Notes under the pieces: model-generated
Seen by the model: the letters and a program-made list of their open reading frames with translations, nothing else
Database searches by the model: none
What the model was told of the DNA's origin: nothing
Origin: Cytobacillus oceanisediminis 2691
GTDB lineage: Bacteria > Bacillota > Bacilli > Bacillales > Cytobacillaceae
Reading direction: 5' to 3'
Assembly: GCF_007678455.1 (NCBI RefSeq)
Contig: NZ_VEEP01000013.1
Span: 1-64,000 of the forward strand
DNA length: 64,000 bases
Made by a program: the position numbers and the translations under genes
Shown: positions 37,631-48,276 of the stretch, piece by piece
How positions within the stretch are numbered: position 1 is the first letter of the stretch
Layout of the letters: each line of letters starts with the position of its first letter

Positions 37631-38143
37631 GAAAGATGAAAATGTATTGATCTGTCCATAATGATTCTTAATTCAGTCATTCTAATCCAGTCAATAGATT
37701 ACTGAATAATGGCTTTTTAAGCACAGTAAGCCACAATCCTATTTGACTGCTGCAACACCTAATGCATAATGATTGAAAAGTAGTCCTTTACTAACTCAGA
37801 TTGTAGTTCCTCGCAATTAATTATAAGAATTATTTCTGAGTGCTTACCTTTCAGTAGTCGTTTCTTTTTCTTCAAAATTACTTCCGTTTATAGTCTGATA
37901 GAAATTCCAAAAACAAAACTAAAATGGGGGCCTATATATTGAGGACTTTCGCTACGGCGAGGTCTGCATGCATGCTTTCGAAGAATTTACAGGGTAGTGA
38001 TTGGTTTTTATAATTCAATGGTATGTATAACCGGCCAGACCTAACTAGACAATATCCGTAGAAGGAAGCCGGCCCAGAGTTTCTTTTCGGGTCATTATTC
38101 AATCTACCTTTTATATCTAACGTTAAAATGGCGGAATCATATT
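37631..38143. other. Intergenic region with faint gene remnants
   Basis: This stretch of about 510 bp has no intact ORF. On the minus strand near 37720-37805 fragments such as SELVK...HYALGVAAVK can be read across frames, and on the plus strand near 37940-37995 the piece EDFRYGEVCMHAFEEFTG ends in two stops. Both look like decayed genes, but I cannot name the parents. Confidence 0.35.
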
Positions 38144-38176
38144 AAAAGGCCAAATCTCATAGGATTTGGCCTTTTC
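38144..38176 (-). terminator. Terminator of the ftsZ paralogue
   Basis: AAAAGGCCAAATC / GATTTGGCCTTTT is a perfect 13-bp inverted repeat just past the ftsZ stop. Confidence 0.88.
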
Positions 38177-38185
38177 TTTGTGGAC

Positions 38186-39448
38186 TTACCGTCTTCTGCT
38201 TCGCTTCCGCAAAAACGATGGAATCTCAAGGGAGTCATCTGGCTGCTTGGTACCCCGATCGTAATTCGCGGGCTCCTCGTAGGCAGGCGGATTACTGTAG
38301 TTGCCCGATTGGCCATAGTTTCCGGACTGGCCGTAACTGCCGGTTTGGCTGTGGTTTTGAGCTTGGCCGTAATTTCCCATTTCTGCATAGGCAATACGCT
38401 CTCGCTGTCTCGATTGAGAGTTGTATTTCTCACGTGAATTGGCAATCATGTCTCCAGGACGGCGTGATGTGTTCGTTGGCTGAGCTTCCTCGATATCATG
38501 ATCGAAGCCGGTCGCAATGACGGTCACCATGATTTCATTTGTCAGGTTTTCATTGATGACCGACCCAAAAATCATGTTAAGCTGGTCATCTGTTGCCGCT
38601 GCCACAATGTCGGCGGCTTCCTGTACTTCATACAAACTAAGATTCATGCCGCCTGTGATGTTCATCAGCACTCCTTTCGCGCCATTGATGCTTGTTTCTA
38701 GCAATGGCGAGGAGATGGCCTTTTTGGCAGCATCGGCAGCACGGTTTTCGCCTGATGCGACACCGATGCCCATTAGCGCCGTTCCTTTGTTTGACATGAT
38801 CGTTTTCACGTCAGCAAAGTCGAGGTTGATCAAGCCTGGCACGGCGATCAAATCTGAAATGCCCTGGACACCCTGCCTGAGAACATTGTCTGCCTCACGG
38901 AAGGCTTCAATCATCGGCGTTTTCTTGTCGACGATTTGCAGCAACCGCTCGTTTGGAATGATGATTAACGTATTGACGGCTTTCTTCATCTCTTCAATTC
39001 CGGCTGCCGCATTTTGTGCCCGCTTGCGGCCTTCAAAAGTGAACGGACGAGTCACCACTCCAATTGTAAGTGCACCAAGTTCACGCGCTATATGGGCAAT
39101 CTCCGGCGCAGCTCCGGTCCCTGTTCCGCCTCCCATTCCGGCAGTTACGAACACCATGTCCGCACCTTCCAGAGCATCCCTGATTTGCTTCCTGCTTTCT
39201 TCAACAGCCTTTCTGCCGATTTCAGGATTGGCACCGGCCCCCAGGCCCCTGGTCAGCGAACCGCCGATTTGCATAGTGACCTCTGCTTTTGACATGTTGA
39301 GAGCCTGCGCATCTGTATTCACAGAAATGAACTCTACTCCCTGCACACCGTCCTCAATCATCCTATTCACGGCATTATTTCCGCCGCCGCCTACACCAAT
39401 TACTTTTATAGTCGCAAATTGATCGATATTAGTATCGAATTCTAGCAT
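38186..39448 (-). CDS. ftsZ: FtsZ-family cell division GTPase, stand-alone copy
   Basis: This 420-aa tubulin-fold GTPase is complete. It has [14 protein letters not shown], the GTP loop [15 protein letters not shown], the T7 loop [11 protein letters not shown], and the C-terminal peptide [17 protein letters not shown] that binds FtsA and SepF. It is about 40 residues longer than B. subtilis FtsZ (382 aa). The extra length is a linker (about 340-405) with tandem YGQSGN-type repeats. It has its own terminator and no ftsA, sepF or mur genes beside it, while the division cluster of Bacillaceae keeps ftsA-ftsZ together. I therefore infer a second ftsZ, not the only one. Low-complexity repeats suggest a faster-evolving paralogue. 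Confidence 0.9.
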   Translation of the reverse strand: MLEFDTNIDQFATIKVIGVGGGGNNAVNRMIEDGVQGVEFISVNTDAQALNMSKAEVTMQIGGSLTRGLGAGANPEIGRKAVEESRKQIRDALEGADMVFVTAGMGGGTGTGAAPEIAHIARELGALTIGVVTRPFTFEGRKRAQNAAAGIEEMKKAVNTLIIIPNERLLQIVDKKTPMIEAFREADNVLRQGVQGISDLIAVPGLINLDFADVKTIMSNKGTALMGIGVASGENRAADAAKKAISSPLLETSINGAKGVLMNITGGMNLSLYEVQEAADIVAAATDDQLNMIFGSVINENLTNEIMVTVIATGFDHDIEEAQPTNTSRRPGDMIANSREKYNSQSRQRERIAYAEMGNYGQAQNHSQTGSYGQSGNYGQSGNYSNPPAYEEPANYDRGTKQPDDSLEIPSFLRKRSRRR

Positions 39449-39904
39449 ATATAGTCCCCCTAATTAGCTTCTGATATTGCCCCCTATTTCTCACTATACC
39501 TATAAAATTCTCCACTGGCTTGGAAATTCCGTCTTTTCCTGCGATTTGTTAAACAAATGTAAACCTACAGTAATAAAGTGTCATTCTTGGTGTAAGTGAT
39601 GCACCAGGCATTCGGTAAGAGTTTAGGAATAAATCTGTGAAGAAATACACTTAAATTATCCTGCTTATCGAGTAAAATACGAGCTGCTAAAAAGAAGTTT
39701 TCTTCACAAACTTCTTAGGTATAAAAATAAAATGCGATGCCCTTTAAAGCATCGCAACATTTTACCAAAAAAGTTCTACCTTAATTCTAACTTAGTTGAT
39801 TCCACTTTTAGAGTCTCTCTATTTGTAAATAGTGATTTTAATTTTACTTCCCTTGATTATGACAGTTTTAGGATCTTGAACCTAAAACAATTATCTATTT
39901 TCCC
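39449..39904. other. Intergenic region between ftsZ and a small gene
   Basis: This 456-bp gap probably holds the ftsZ promoter (39449-39700) and the terminator of the next gene (39728-39762). No ORF with a ribosome site is seen. Confidence 0.5.
39728..39762 (-). terminator. Terminator downstream of the 77-aa gene
   Basis: On the minus strand TTGCGATGC-tttaaagg-GCATCGC is followed by ATTTTATTTTTA. It lies about 140 nt past the stop. Confidence 0.7.
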
Positions 39905-40138
39905 TCAGTTTTTTCGTTCATTACCCCTTTTAAAATTCCCAGTTATCTTCGCCATTACGATTTGCTCTTCCGTTGAATTTTCAGCAGCATTTATTCTCTT
40001 TAGGAACTTCTCCGCTTCTGTACCTTTTAAGATCTTTACCTGCCGACCATAATAATCCAAAAAGACTGTATTATCTTTTGTCACTCGAAAACTAAAAGGT
40101 TCGTCACCTAAACGATTTCTTCTATCGATATTATTCAT
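39905..40138 (-). CDS. Small conserved Bacillaceae protein, 77 aa
   Basis: The protein is basic and soluble, beginning MNNIDRRNRLGDEPFSFRVTKDNTVFLDYYGRQVKILKG and ending AKITGNFKRGNERKN. The pattern (LGDEPFSFRVTKD...DYYGRQVKILKG...AEKFLKRI) is one I associate with a conserved family of small Bacillus proteins of unknown function. A GGATGA site precedes the ATG. Confidence 0.75.
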   Translation of the reverse strand: MNNIDRRNRLGDEPFSFRVTKDNTVFLDYYGRQVKILKGTEAEKFLKRINAAENSTEEQIVMAKITGNFKRGNERKN

Positions 40139-40332
40139 TTAAACTTTTATCATCCTTATACAAATTTAGTATTTAAGAATTTAAGCTTAATTGCCGAATT
40201 TAGATCAGATTTTCTCAAATATAGAAAGCCCACATTTCTTCTTAAACATTCCTGCCTGGTATGAATTCAACAAAAAAGTACTTACTCACCTTTAATCCAC
40301 GCACTCGTTATTTTTCTAAGAATGCTTTTTTC

Positions 40333-40782
40333 TTACTCAAATGACTCGGCAGTATCAATCATTTTTTCCTTGGTCCCATTTTCTTCAGAATAGGATGTCA
40401 AAATGTAATGGTAATCACCATCAGTCCAATGAAGCGAGGATCCAGGTCCTTTTATATAGAAACCGTTATCTCCGTTAACCATAACAGCCTCTTTGTTTTG
40501 AAGATTTTTGTATTCAACCGGGGGTGGTTGAATAGTCAATGAAAACAGCATTCCTCCTTCTTTTCCTTTGAATATCACTTCGATTATATTTGTTTCGTGA
40601 GGAGGGATAACTCGTTCGTACTCTACTATGGTCATAGGAAATTTAGTCGGAAGCTTTGGCGCGATTCCTTCCTCTTTTAATTCCTCTTTTAGTGTCGTGT
40701 GGTCAAACCTTTCCTCTTTCTGACTGCATCCCAATACGATAAAGGGGACTAATAAAAATAACAAAGATAATACCCTTTTCAT
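40333..40782 (-). CDS. Hypothetical lipoprotein, 149 aa
   Basis: It has a lipoprotein signal peptide (MKRVLSLLFLLVPFIVLGC) with Cys at residue 19. The mature part has alternating strands (IVEYERVIPPHETNIIEVIFKG; LHWTDGDYHYILTSY) that resemble the DUF4367 fold seen in Bacillus lipoproteins. The ATG at 40782 follows AAAGGGG. Function is unknown. Confidence 0.75.
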   Translation of the reverse strand: MKRVLSLLFLLVPFIVLGCSQKEERFDHTTLKEELKEEGIAPKLPTKFPMTIVEYERVIPPHETNIIEVIFKGKEGGMLFSLTIQPPPVEYKNLQNKEAVMVNGDNGFYIKGPGSSLHWTDGDYHYILTSYSEENGTKEKMIDTAESFE

Positions 40783-40844
40783 GGACATACCCCTTTCAAA
40801 TACCTTAAGGATATTTATTTACTCAAAATCCCAATTAGAGTAGT

Positions 40845-41375
40845 TTATTTAATGTATTCAATCAACCAACAATCCCGATATTCCCCTTCATGGAGTTCAC
40901 GTTTTGGGAGTAGTTTTACTTTTTTGAAACCAGATTTTTCATAACATCTTAAAGCCCTCTCATTCCTAACTTGAGGGTCCATAACTAATCGGTCAGCTTT
41001 TTTATGATTAATTAGGAATTCAACCATAGAGGTAACAAGTAATGTGCCGATTCCTTTATTCCAATATTCTGCTTCACCTATGAATTGATCGATCCCATAA
41101 ATATTTCCATTTAAGTATCCATATACATTTTTAGTGTCACTATCTAAATTATAATATTGGATATATCCAATTTCCTTACCATCAAATTCTACAATACATT
41201 TAACTGTATCATCTTCAGGATTGTAAAAAACATCATTTACTTTCCCTATATCAAATGGGTTATCTCTTCCTTCATAAAATTCAAGAACAGACGGGTCTGA
41301 AAGCCACTTGGATAATATATAATTATCCTTTACTTCTAATTTGCGTACTTTTAAATGACCGTTTTGGAAAAGCAT
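40845..41375 (-). CDS. GNAT acetyltransferase of the AAC(6')-like group
   Basis: This 176-aa protein resembles AAC(6')-Ib-type GNATs: LKVRKLEVKDNYILSKWLSDPSVLEFYEGRDNPFD, YIQYYNL, GIDQFIGEAEYWNKGIGTLLVTSMVEFL and DPQVRNERALRCYEKSGFKKV. Chromosomal members in Bacillus are common and their natural substrate is usually unknown, so aminoglycoside resistance is not implied. The ATG at 41375 has AAGAGGGG upstream. Confidence 0.85.
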   Translation of the reverse strand: MLFQNGHLKVRKLEVKDNYILSKWLSDPSVLEFYEGRDNPFDIGKVNDVFYNPEDDTVKCIVEFDGKEIGYIQYYNLDSDTKNVYGYLNGNIYGIDQFIGEAEYWNKGIGTLLVTSMVEFLINHKKADRLVMDPQVRNERALRCYEKSGFKKVKLLPKRELHEGEYRDCWLIEYIK

Positions 41376-41420
41376 AAAAATTACCCCTCTTATTAAATTT
41401 TCCTGCTGGTTCAACCAATG

Positions 41421-41930
41421 TTATTTCAACGGGGTTTCATCTTTATTATTTAATGCCTCTGCCTGACTCATAAAGGAATCCATATTGGCACTTATAGTCA
41501 ACTTCAGTCCTAACCCAACTTCACGAAGTGTTTTCCGTAAGTCTTCAAAGTTCTGTTTATCCTCTTCTGTTAATTCTGTAAAGCTATACAATTCATCATG
41601 TGGATATTGATTTAATTTGGAATACAAATGTCCAAGGACTTCCTTATCATTTTCCGAGAGCGTTCCTAATTGTTCTCCAGTAGTGATTCCGAGCCAGATA
41701 CCATTTAATATATCGTCTAATTTGGCTGTAACCAGGTTTGGTTCAGGCCATTCATCATCCATCTGGTGGGCAATCAGGCCTTCTAACTCTACTAAGTTAT
41801 TTTGGACCTCTGTAACAAGAACTTGCTCCTTTACGGAGTTCATCTTCATCATTCCCCAACCAACAATCATGACGAGTATTAGGTTTAACCCTATCGAAAT
41901 ACTGAGAAGTAATTTTCTTCTACCGCCCAA
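41421..41930 (-). CDS. Hypothetical single-pass membrane protein, 169 aa
   Basis: It has one N-terminal membrane segment (KLLLSISIGLNLILVMIVGWGMM, residues 5-28) and then a mostly helical acidic domain facing outside. I recognise no family. It lies about 45 nt upstream of the AAC(6')-like gene on the same strand and may be cotranscribed. Confidence 0.7.
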   Translation of the reverse strand: MGGRRKLLLSISIGLNLILVMIVGWGMMKMNSVKEQVLVTEVQNNLVELEGLIAHQMDDEWPEPNLVTAKLDDILNGIWLGITTGEQLGTLSENDKEVLGHLYSKLNQYPHDELYSFTELTEEDKQNFEDLRKTLREVGLGLKLTISANMDSFMSQAEALNNKDETPLK

Positions 41931-42060
41931 TCAGACTCCTCCTTAACTATTGGAAAGACGTCGTTCCCATCCTTGAACGTCTTCACTCATTACTCCCATA
42001 ACAAAAGCCGCCAAAACGGCAGCTGCTCTTAAAAATTGCAAAGGTTAGCAAAAGTGCTTC

Positions 42061-42594
42061 CTATTTTCTCAATTCATCAGACAAACCGTCATCATTTCCG
42101 TATTCGAACCTGGCGATTTTCCCTTCTTCTTTCGGGGAGAAAGAAACTTTTCCTTTTACATTCGCGGTATTTTCTTCACCGCTTTTCTTATAACCGACGA
42201 TGGCAACGAAGGTATAAAGATTTTGATTATCCTTGTTTTGCTTGATCGTGACGTCCTTAAGGGTTAATTCATATTCATTTTCGTAAGCAAAGGTCTGGTA
42301 TTGAGTACCCATTGCGGTTGCTATGAAGAAATCGAGCCCGGATTCTGTAAAGTAGGGGCCATAAACTTCTTCTACATACTGATCAAATTCTTTGTTTTCT
42401 TCTTTATTATTTACAACAGTCTTATATTTAGGATTCCACATGAGGTCCATATATTCGTCGTCTGGACCGGTAAACTGGTGTTCAAGAACTTTGGTGATTG
42501 CTTCTTTCTTACCCTCTTCCGATTTCGAACATGCTGCCATGAAAAGCCCCGAAACCATCAATAAGAGGATGATGACCCTCGTTTTTTTCATCAT
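42061..42594 (-). CDS. Hypothetical lipoprotein, 177 aa
   Basis: It has a lipoprotein signal (MKKTRVIILLLMVSGLFMAAC) with Cys in MAAC. The mature domain is acidic with Tyr-rich strands (YQTFAYENEYELTLKDVTIKQNKDNQNLYTFVAIVGYKKSG). The family is unknown to me. The ATG at 42594 follows AAAGGGGGATTGGG. Confidence 0.75.
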   Translation of the reverse strand: MMKKTRVIILLLMVSGLFMAACSKSEEGKKEAITKVLEHQFTGPDDEYMDLMWNPKYKTVVNNKEENKEFDQYVEEVYGPYFTESGLDFFIATAMGTQYQTFAYENEYELTLKDVTIKQNKDNQNLYTFVAIVGYKKSGEENTANVKGKVSFSPKEEGKIARFEYGNDDGLSDELRK

Positions 42595-42851
42595 ACCCAA
42601 TCCCCCTTTATAGAAGTAATACGCTTCGAAAAGACAAAAGTTTCAGATTATTCAATTTCGGGTGGCTGTTATTTATAGGAGTCAATGTGCTTCGGTTAGT
42701 TTAGGCCATTAGTAATTGGGTAGATTAAAGTATGTTTGCTTGCTAACTAAGGACTGGATTCATAGGTGTTTAGCTGTATCTTGTTTCAGATTAATCCTTA
42801 CACATTAAACAGCCCGCCATGGACGTCCTAATACAATAAGGAGTGAGAAAT

Positions 42852-44585
42852 TTGAATAATACTTTTTACAATGGCTGGGATAGCATTCTTGGCAAATTGC
42901 CGAACGTGCTGATTGCACTTGCTGTTCTCTTGGTCGGATGGCTGGTTGCCAAGATCATCGAAAAGGCGGTTTATAAGGGACTGCAGAAAACCAGCCTCGA
43001 TAACAAGCTTTTTTCGAATGTGAACAATAAGAAATATTCTGCTGAAAAAATCATCAGCAAGATTGTCTATGTACTGATTCTTGTTTTTGTCTTCATCATG
43101 TTCCTGAATATACTGGATTTATATGTTTTGACTGAGCCGCTTGTTGGGATGTTCTCAACGATTGCCGCGGCGATTCCAAATATCCTGAAAGCAGGCTTGA
43201 TCCTGTTATTTGCATGGCTGATCGCATCAGCATTGAAATTCTTGATTCAAAAAGGCGGCAAGAAGCTTGGTGTCCATGAGAAATTAAGCAAGTACAAGCT
43301 TACGGAGGACAACCAGCAAACGACAAACGCTGTAGATACGGTCGCGAACATCGTATTCTACCTAGTTTTGCTGATGGCTTTGCCAGCCGTATTGTCTGCA
43401 CTGAATCTTCGCGGAGTTTCTGAGCCATTTGAAAATATGATCGAGGGAATCCTCTCCTTCATTCCTAAATTATTCGCGGCAGCGCTGATTCTTTTAGTTG
43501 GCTACTTTGTTGCCAAAATCGTCCGCGATATCCTGACGAACTTTTTGCAAAGCATTGGCACAGAAAAATTAGTCCAGCGTTTTGGACTGTCCCGTTTATT
43601 CGAAGGCACAAGCCTTTCACGCGTGATTGGCACAGTTGCTTTTGTACTGATTTTGATCCCTACCGTCATCGCTGCTCTTGAGCGTCTTGATGTGAAAGGA
43701 ATTTCTCAACCGGCAATCGCGATGCTCAATGACATCCTGACGATGATCCCGAATATCGTTGTTGCCATCATCCTTGTCATGATTGGACTATGGCTCGGAA
43801 AATGGCTGAAAAAATTCACGGCTGATTTGTTAAGAAGAATTGGCTTCGACTCTTATTTTAAAGGTATGGGTCTGGCAAGCACCACAGGCCGTCCCAACTC
43901 ATTAAGCCTGTCCGAAGTAGTCGGCTATATCGTACAGGTCATCGTTGTCCTGTTGTTTGTGGCTGAAGCATTGAATGTAGTCAAACTTGATTTCTTCGTC
44001 GACCTTGCACGCGGTGTGATTGCGTATCTGCCGCATGTCATCGCAGCGATTGTCATCCTTGGTGTTGGCCTGTGGCTTGGCAGCCTTGTGAAGCGAGTGC
44101 TCAGCAGCATCCTTCAGGGTGATTCTTCCAATGTGCTGGCAACGGTCGCAAAATATGCGATTATCACCATCACCGTCTTTATGGCGCTGGATCAGCTTGG
44201 AGTCGCACCAGCAATTGTAAATGCGGCGTTCATCCTGACGCTTGGCGGACTGGCACTGGCATTCGGTCTAGCATTCGGGCTTGGCGGCAAAAACTTTGCT
44301 TCCAAGTACCTGACAAAGCTTGATGATAAAATTGAAAGAACCAGCATCGACCAGGAAGCGGTCCAGCAGCAGAAAATAAAAAAGAACAACCCGAACCCTG
44401 CGACACCGCCAAACTTGAATAACCTGAACCAGAGTCCTGGTACAACCAACATGACTGACCAGAACTCAGGTTATCCGCCAAATTTGAATAACCAAAACCC
44501 TGGAACTCCCCCGAACTTGAACAACCATGGCGGAAACAATAACCCAATGGACCCTGATAATGATAACAATCCGTTGAAGCCATAA
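42852..44585 (+). CDS. Mechanosensitive-channel-like membrane protein with five TM-helix repeats
   Basis: This 577-aa protein is built from five copies of a conserved module, each with an amphipathic helix (F.SI...IP.) and a glycine-containing membrane helix: residues about 7-40, 95-135, 190-230, 285-325 and 380-420 (for example LPNVLIALAVLLVGWLVAKI, IPKLFAAALILLVGYFVAKI, LPHVIAAIVILGVGLWLGSL). This fits the conserved TM-helix family related to MscS channels. The last 70 residues are an Asn/Pro-rich tail with PPNLNN repeats, without similarity to channels. The TTG at 42852 has GGAG 8 nt upstream. Confidence 0.88.
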   Translation: MNNTFYNGWDSILGKLPNVLIALAVLLVGWLVAKIIEKAVYKGLQKTSLDNKLFSNVNNKKYSAEKIISKIVYVLILVFVFIMFLNILDLYVLTEPLVGMFSTIAAAIPNILKAGLILLFAWLIASALKFLIQKGGKKLGVHEKLSKYKLTEDNQQTTNAVDTVANIVFYLVLLMALPAVLSALNLRGVSEPFENMIEGILSFIPKLFAAALILLVGYFVAKIVRDILTNFLQSIGTEKLVQRFGLSRLFEGTSLSRVIGTVAFVLILIPTVIAALERLDVKGISQPAIAMLNDILTMIPNIVVAIILVMIGLWLGKWLKKFTADLLRRIGFDSYFKGMGLASTTGRPNSLSLSEVVGYIVQVIVVLLFVAEALNVVKLDFFVDLARGVIAYLPHVIAAIVILGVGLWLGSLVKRVLSSILQGDSSNVLATVAKYAIITITVFMALDQLGVAPAIVNAAFILTLGGLALAFGLAFGLGGKNFASKYLTKLDDKIERTSIDQEAVQQQKIKKNNPNPATPPNLNNLNQSPGTTNMTDQNSGYPPNLNNQNPGTPPNLNNHGGNNNPMDPDNDNNPLKP

Positions 44586-44597
44586 AAATAAGCAAAA

Positions 44598-44670
44598 AAC
44601 GCTCAGGAATTGAACTGCATCCCGTTTAGACTTAATCGGGATGCAGTTCAACATTCTCTGAGCGTTATTT
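44598..44670. terminator. Long-stem terminator after the channel gene
   Basis: Outer arms AACGCTCAG / CTGAGCGTT and inner arms TGAACTGCATCCCG / CGGGATGCAGTTCA form an unusually long stem (23 bp in all) with a 12-nt loop and T-rich 3' side. It faces the channel gene. Confidence 0.8.
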
Positions 44671-44743
44671 ATGTATTTTGCTTTGAAACAGCCTGCAGCA
44701 TATGGAGTTAGCGGGTTTAATTCTTTATTCACAAATCACCTCT

Positions 44744-44765
44744 AACGTCAACCTCGTTGACAAAA
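44744..44765. promoter_or_regulatory. MarR-type operator O3 ahead of the CarD-like gene
   Basis: GTCAA-CCTCG-TTGAC is an inverted repeat with the same 5-nt spacer as O1 and O2. Its right half includes the -35 box TTGACA of the carD promoter (44757-44762). Confidence 0.75.
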
Positions 44766-44785
44766 CTAATTATAAGTGTTATTAT
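44757..44785 (+). promoter_or_regulatory. Sigma-A promoter of the CarD-like gene
   Basis: A perfect -35 TTGACA (44757-44762), a 17-nt spacer, and -10 TATTAT (44780-44785). Operators O3 and O4 cover the two boxes, so bound regulator should block it. Confidence 0.85.
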
Positions 44786-44802
44786 AAACTTGGTTGACAA
44801 TT
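44780..44802. promoter_or_regulatory. MarR-type operator O4 (imperfect) ahead of the CarD-like gene
   Basis: The right half TTGACAATT is perfect, the spacer is CTTGG, and the left half TATTATAAA matches the consensus at 6 of 9 positions. It overlaps the -10 box. Confidence 0.6.
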
Positions 44803-44820
44803 TTATGTAGGGGTGAGCAA

Positions 44821-45336
44821 ATGTTTAGTATAGGAGATATGGTGATCTATTCAGCACATGGCATTTGTAAAATTGATGATATCTGTGAAAAAACAGTGTT
44901 AGGTGTGACAAGACCGTACTATGTATTACACCCAATGAATGACAATCATCAATTGACTCTAAGTGTTCCAGTTCATAGTGATAAAGTAGCCCTTCATGAA
45001 ATGGTCCAAAAAGAAGATGCCCGGGAGATTCTTGATTCCTTTAGGTATGCAGGAATTGACTGGAATGACAAACCCAATATACGACATAATTTATATTCTA
45101 AAGTTGTAAGCAACGGAGACAGAATCGAGATTGCAGGACTCATCAATACCCTCATGCGAAAAAAAATCGAAGCCGAGCAGAATGAAAAAAAGCTTTACGA
45201 ACAGGACAGAAAAATATTGGATACTATACAAAGCATCCTTTTCAAAGAAATAGCCATTGCTCTGGATACCACTGTTGAAAGAATACATGAGCATGTCACA
45301 GGGCTATTGAAGGAAAGTAATCAGGTAGTTAACTAA
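44821..45336 (+). CDS. CarD-like (CdnL/TRCF-RID) transcription regulator
   Basis: This 171-aa protein has an N-terminal RNA-polymerase-interacting domain (about 1-60, MFSIGDMVIYSAHGICKIDDI...YYVLHP) and a helical C-terminal domain (about 75-171), the layout of CarD/CdnL and of B. subtilis YdeB. CarD proteins bind the RNA polymerase beta subunit and affect open-complex stability. The ATG at 44821 follows TAGGGGTGAGC. It converges on the gyrB paralogue and shares its operators, so it belongs to the same small regulon. A direct functional tie to gyrase is inference. Confidence 0.88.
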   Translation: MFSIGDMVIYSAHGICKIDDICEKTVLGVTRPYYVLHPMNDNHQLTLSVPVHSDKVALHEMVQKEDAREILDSFRYAGIDWNDKPNIRHNLYSKVVSNGDRIEIAGLINTLMRKKIEAEQNEKKLYEQDRKILDTIQSILFKEIAIALDTTVERIHEHVTGLLKESNQVVN

Positions 45337-45337
45337 G

Positions 45338-47382
<2,045 letters not shown>

Positions 47383-47385
47383 TTA

Positions 47386-47428
47386 AAAAACCCTCTTATT
47401 GTCAACTTGATTGACAATAAGAGGGTTG
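47386..47428 (-). terminator. marR terminator that contains operator O2
   Basis: CCCTCTTATTGTCAA-cttga-TTGACAATAAGAGGG is a perfect 15-5-15 inverted repeat (47391-47425). On the minus strand it is followed by TTTTTTAAT, so it works as the marR terminator. Its inner 25 bp (47396-47420) are also a full copy of the operator. Confidence 0.85.
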
Positions 47429-47431
47429 CTT

Positions 47432-47881
47432 TTAATCATCCAGATTCCAATCCATCTTCAAAATTTCTTTAAGGAGCCTCACTTGCTCAGCTCCGATTTT
47501 TTCTGTTATTTTCTTTTCCAGGCCAGCCTTGAGCATTTCATTTTTTTCATAGCATTCTTCACCAAGAGTGGTTAGCCTTATCCATTTTTCCTTTTTGTTA
47601 TTTTCCAGGTTGTTGACTTCGACTAATCCTTTTTCAGCAAGGTTTTTGATGAATTTATGTATGGCCTGACGGGAAATTTCAACATTTTTATTAATATAAG
47701 AAATGGTTGGCTGCTTTTTATAAATCCTCGCCATGATATACCATTCAGAATTTGAAATATAAATATCACTCTGGTTGTTCCAGGCTTTCTCTGAGATTTT
47801 ACGAAGAAGCGTATGACGCTCACTCAATAGATCAACCAGGTCTAAATTTACTAATTCAGAGTTTACACTCAATGGACTCAC
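47432..47881 (-). CDS. MarR family transcriptional regulator
   Basis: This 149-aa protein has the winged-helix layout of MarR: SNSEWYIMARIYKKQPTISYINKNVEISRQAIHKFIKNLAEKGLVEVNNLENNKKEKWIRLTTLG. It starts at a GTG with AAAGGG upstream. It lies directly upstream of the gyrB paralogue on the same strand, with four matching palindromes around it. MarR proteins are usually repressors released by small aromatic ligands. I infer that it represses gyrB, the CarD-like gene and perhaps itself. Confidence 0.88.
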   Translation of the reverse strand: MSPLSVNSELVNLDLVDLLSERHTLLRKISEKAWNNQSDIYISNSEWYIMARIYKKQPTISYINKNVEISRQAIHKFIKNLAEKGLVEVNNLENNKKEKWIRLTTLGEECYEKNEMLKAGLEKKITEKIGAEQVRLLKEILKMDWNLDD

Positions 47882-47971
47882 CTCAATCCCTTTTCTTCTC
47901 CACTACTATACAACAATTGCGGTCAGGGACAAACATTTTTTTACCGGTGATTGAATCAGCCTTTTCCTCCT

Positions 47972-48004
47972 AAAAAAAACAGCCCAATTCATTTGGACTG
48001 CTGC
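47972..48004 (-). terminator. Terminator of the 45-aa membrane protein gene
   Basis: On the minus strand CAGTCCAAatgaaTTGGGCTG is followed by TTTTTTTTAGG. It supports a real gene just upstream. Confidence 0.8.
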
Positions 48005-48022
48005 GGGTATGTATTTATGTAG

Positions 48023-48160
48023 TTAACTGAAATTGTCGATGAAAAAGATGACGAGAAAAACGATGAAGGCATAAAAACTAAGATGCAGCAGCACAGTAGT
48101 GAAAAAATCCTTCAATTTATCAAATGAAAAAGGTTCACTCTTTCTTGTCCTTGCTCTCAT
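48023..48160 (-). CDS. Small single-pass membrane protein, about 45 aa
   Basis: The protein has a basic N-terminus (MRARTRKSEPFSFDKLKDFF) and one C-terminal membrane helix (LLHLSFYAFIVFLVIFFIDNF). AAGGGGG lies 11 nt before the ATG at 48160, and the frame is open further upstream, so the start could be earlier. The terminator right after it supports a gene. I recognise no family. Confidence 0.6.
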   Translation of the reverse strand: MRARTRKSEPFSFDKLKDFFTTVLLHLSFYAFIVFLVIFFIDNFS

Positions 48161-48276
48161 AGCCAGCCTGTCCCCCTTAGCAAAACTACCCATTAAGTCC
48201 ATTTTTTTCTTTTTAATCATAGCATAATCCAGCTTGTTTGTGGCTGATAATTTACAAAGCAGCAATTTAAATCCAA

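Noticed and set aside
38517-39422. Long plus-strand reading frame of about 300 codons opposite ftsZ
   Set aside because: It is fully antisense to a strongly conserved gene, has no ribosome site and codes for an unlikely Ser/Pro/Thr-rich chain.
40845-41375. Acquired aminoglycoside resistance gene
   Set aside because: The protein is only AAC(6')-like, there is no insertion sequence or integron nearby, and base composition fits the local region.
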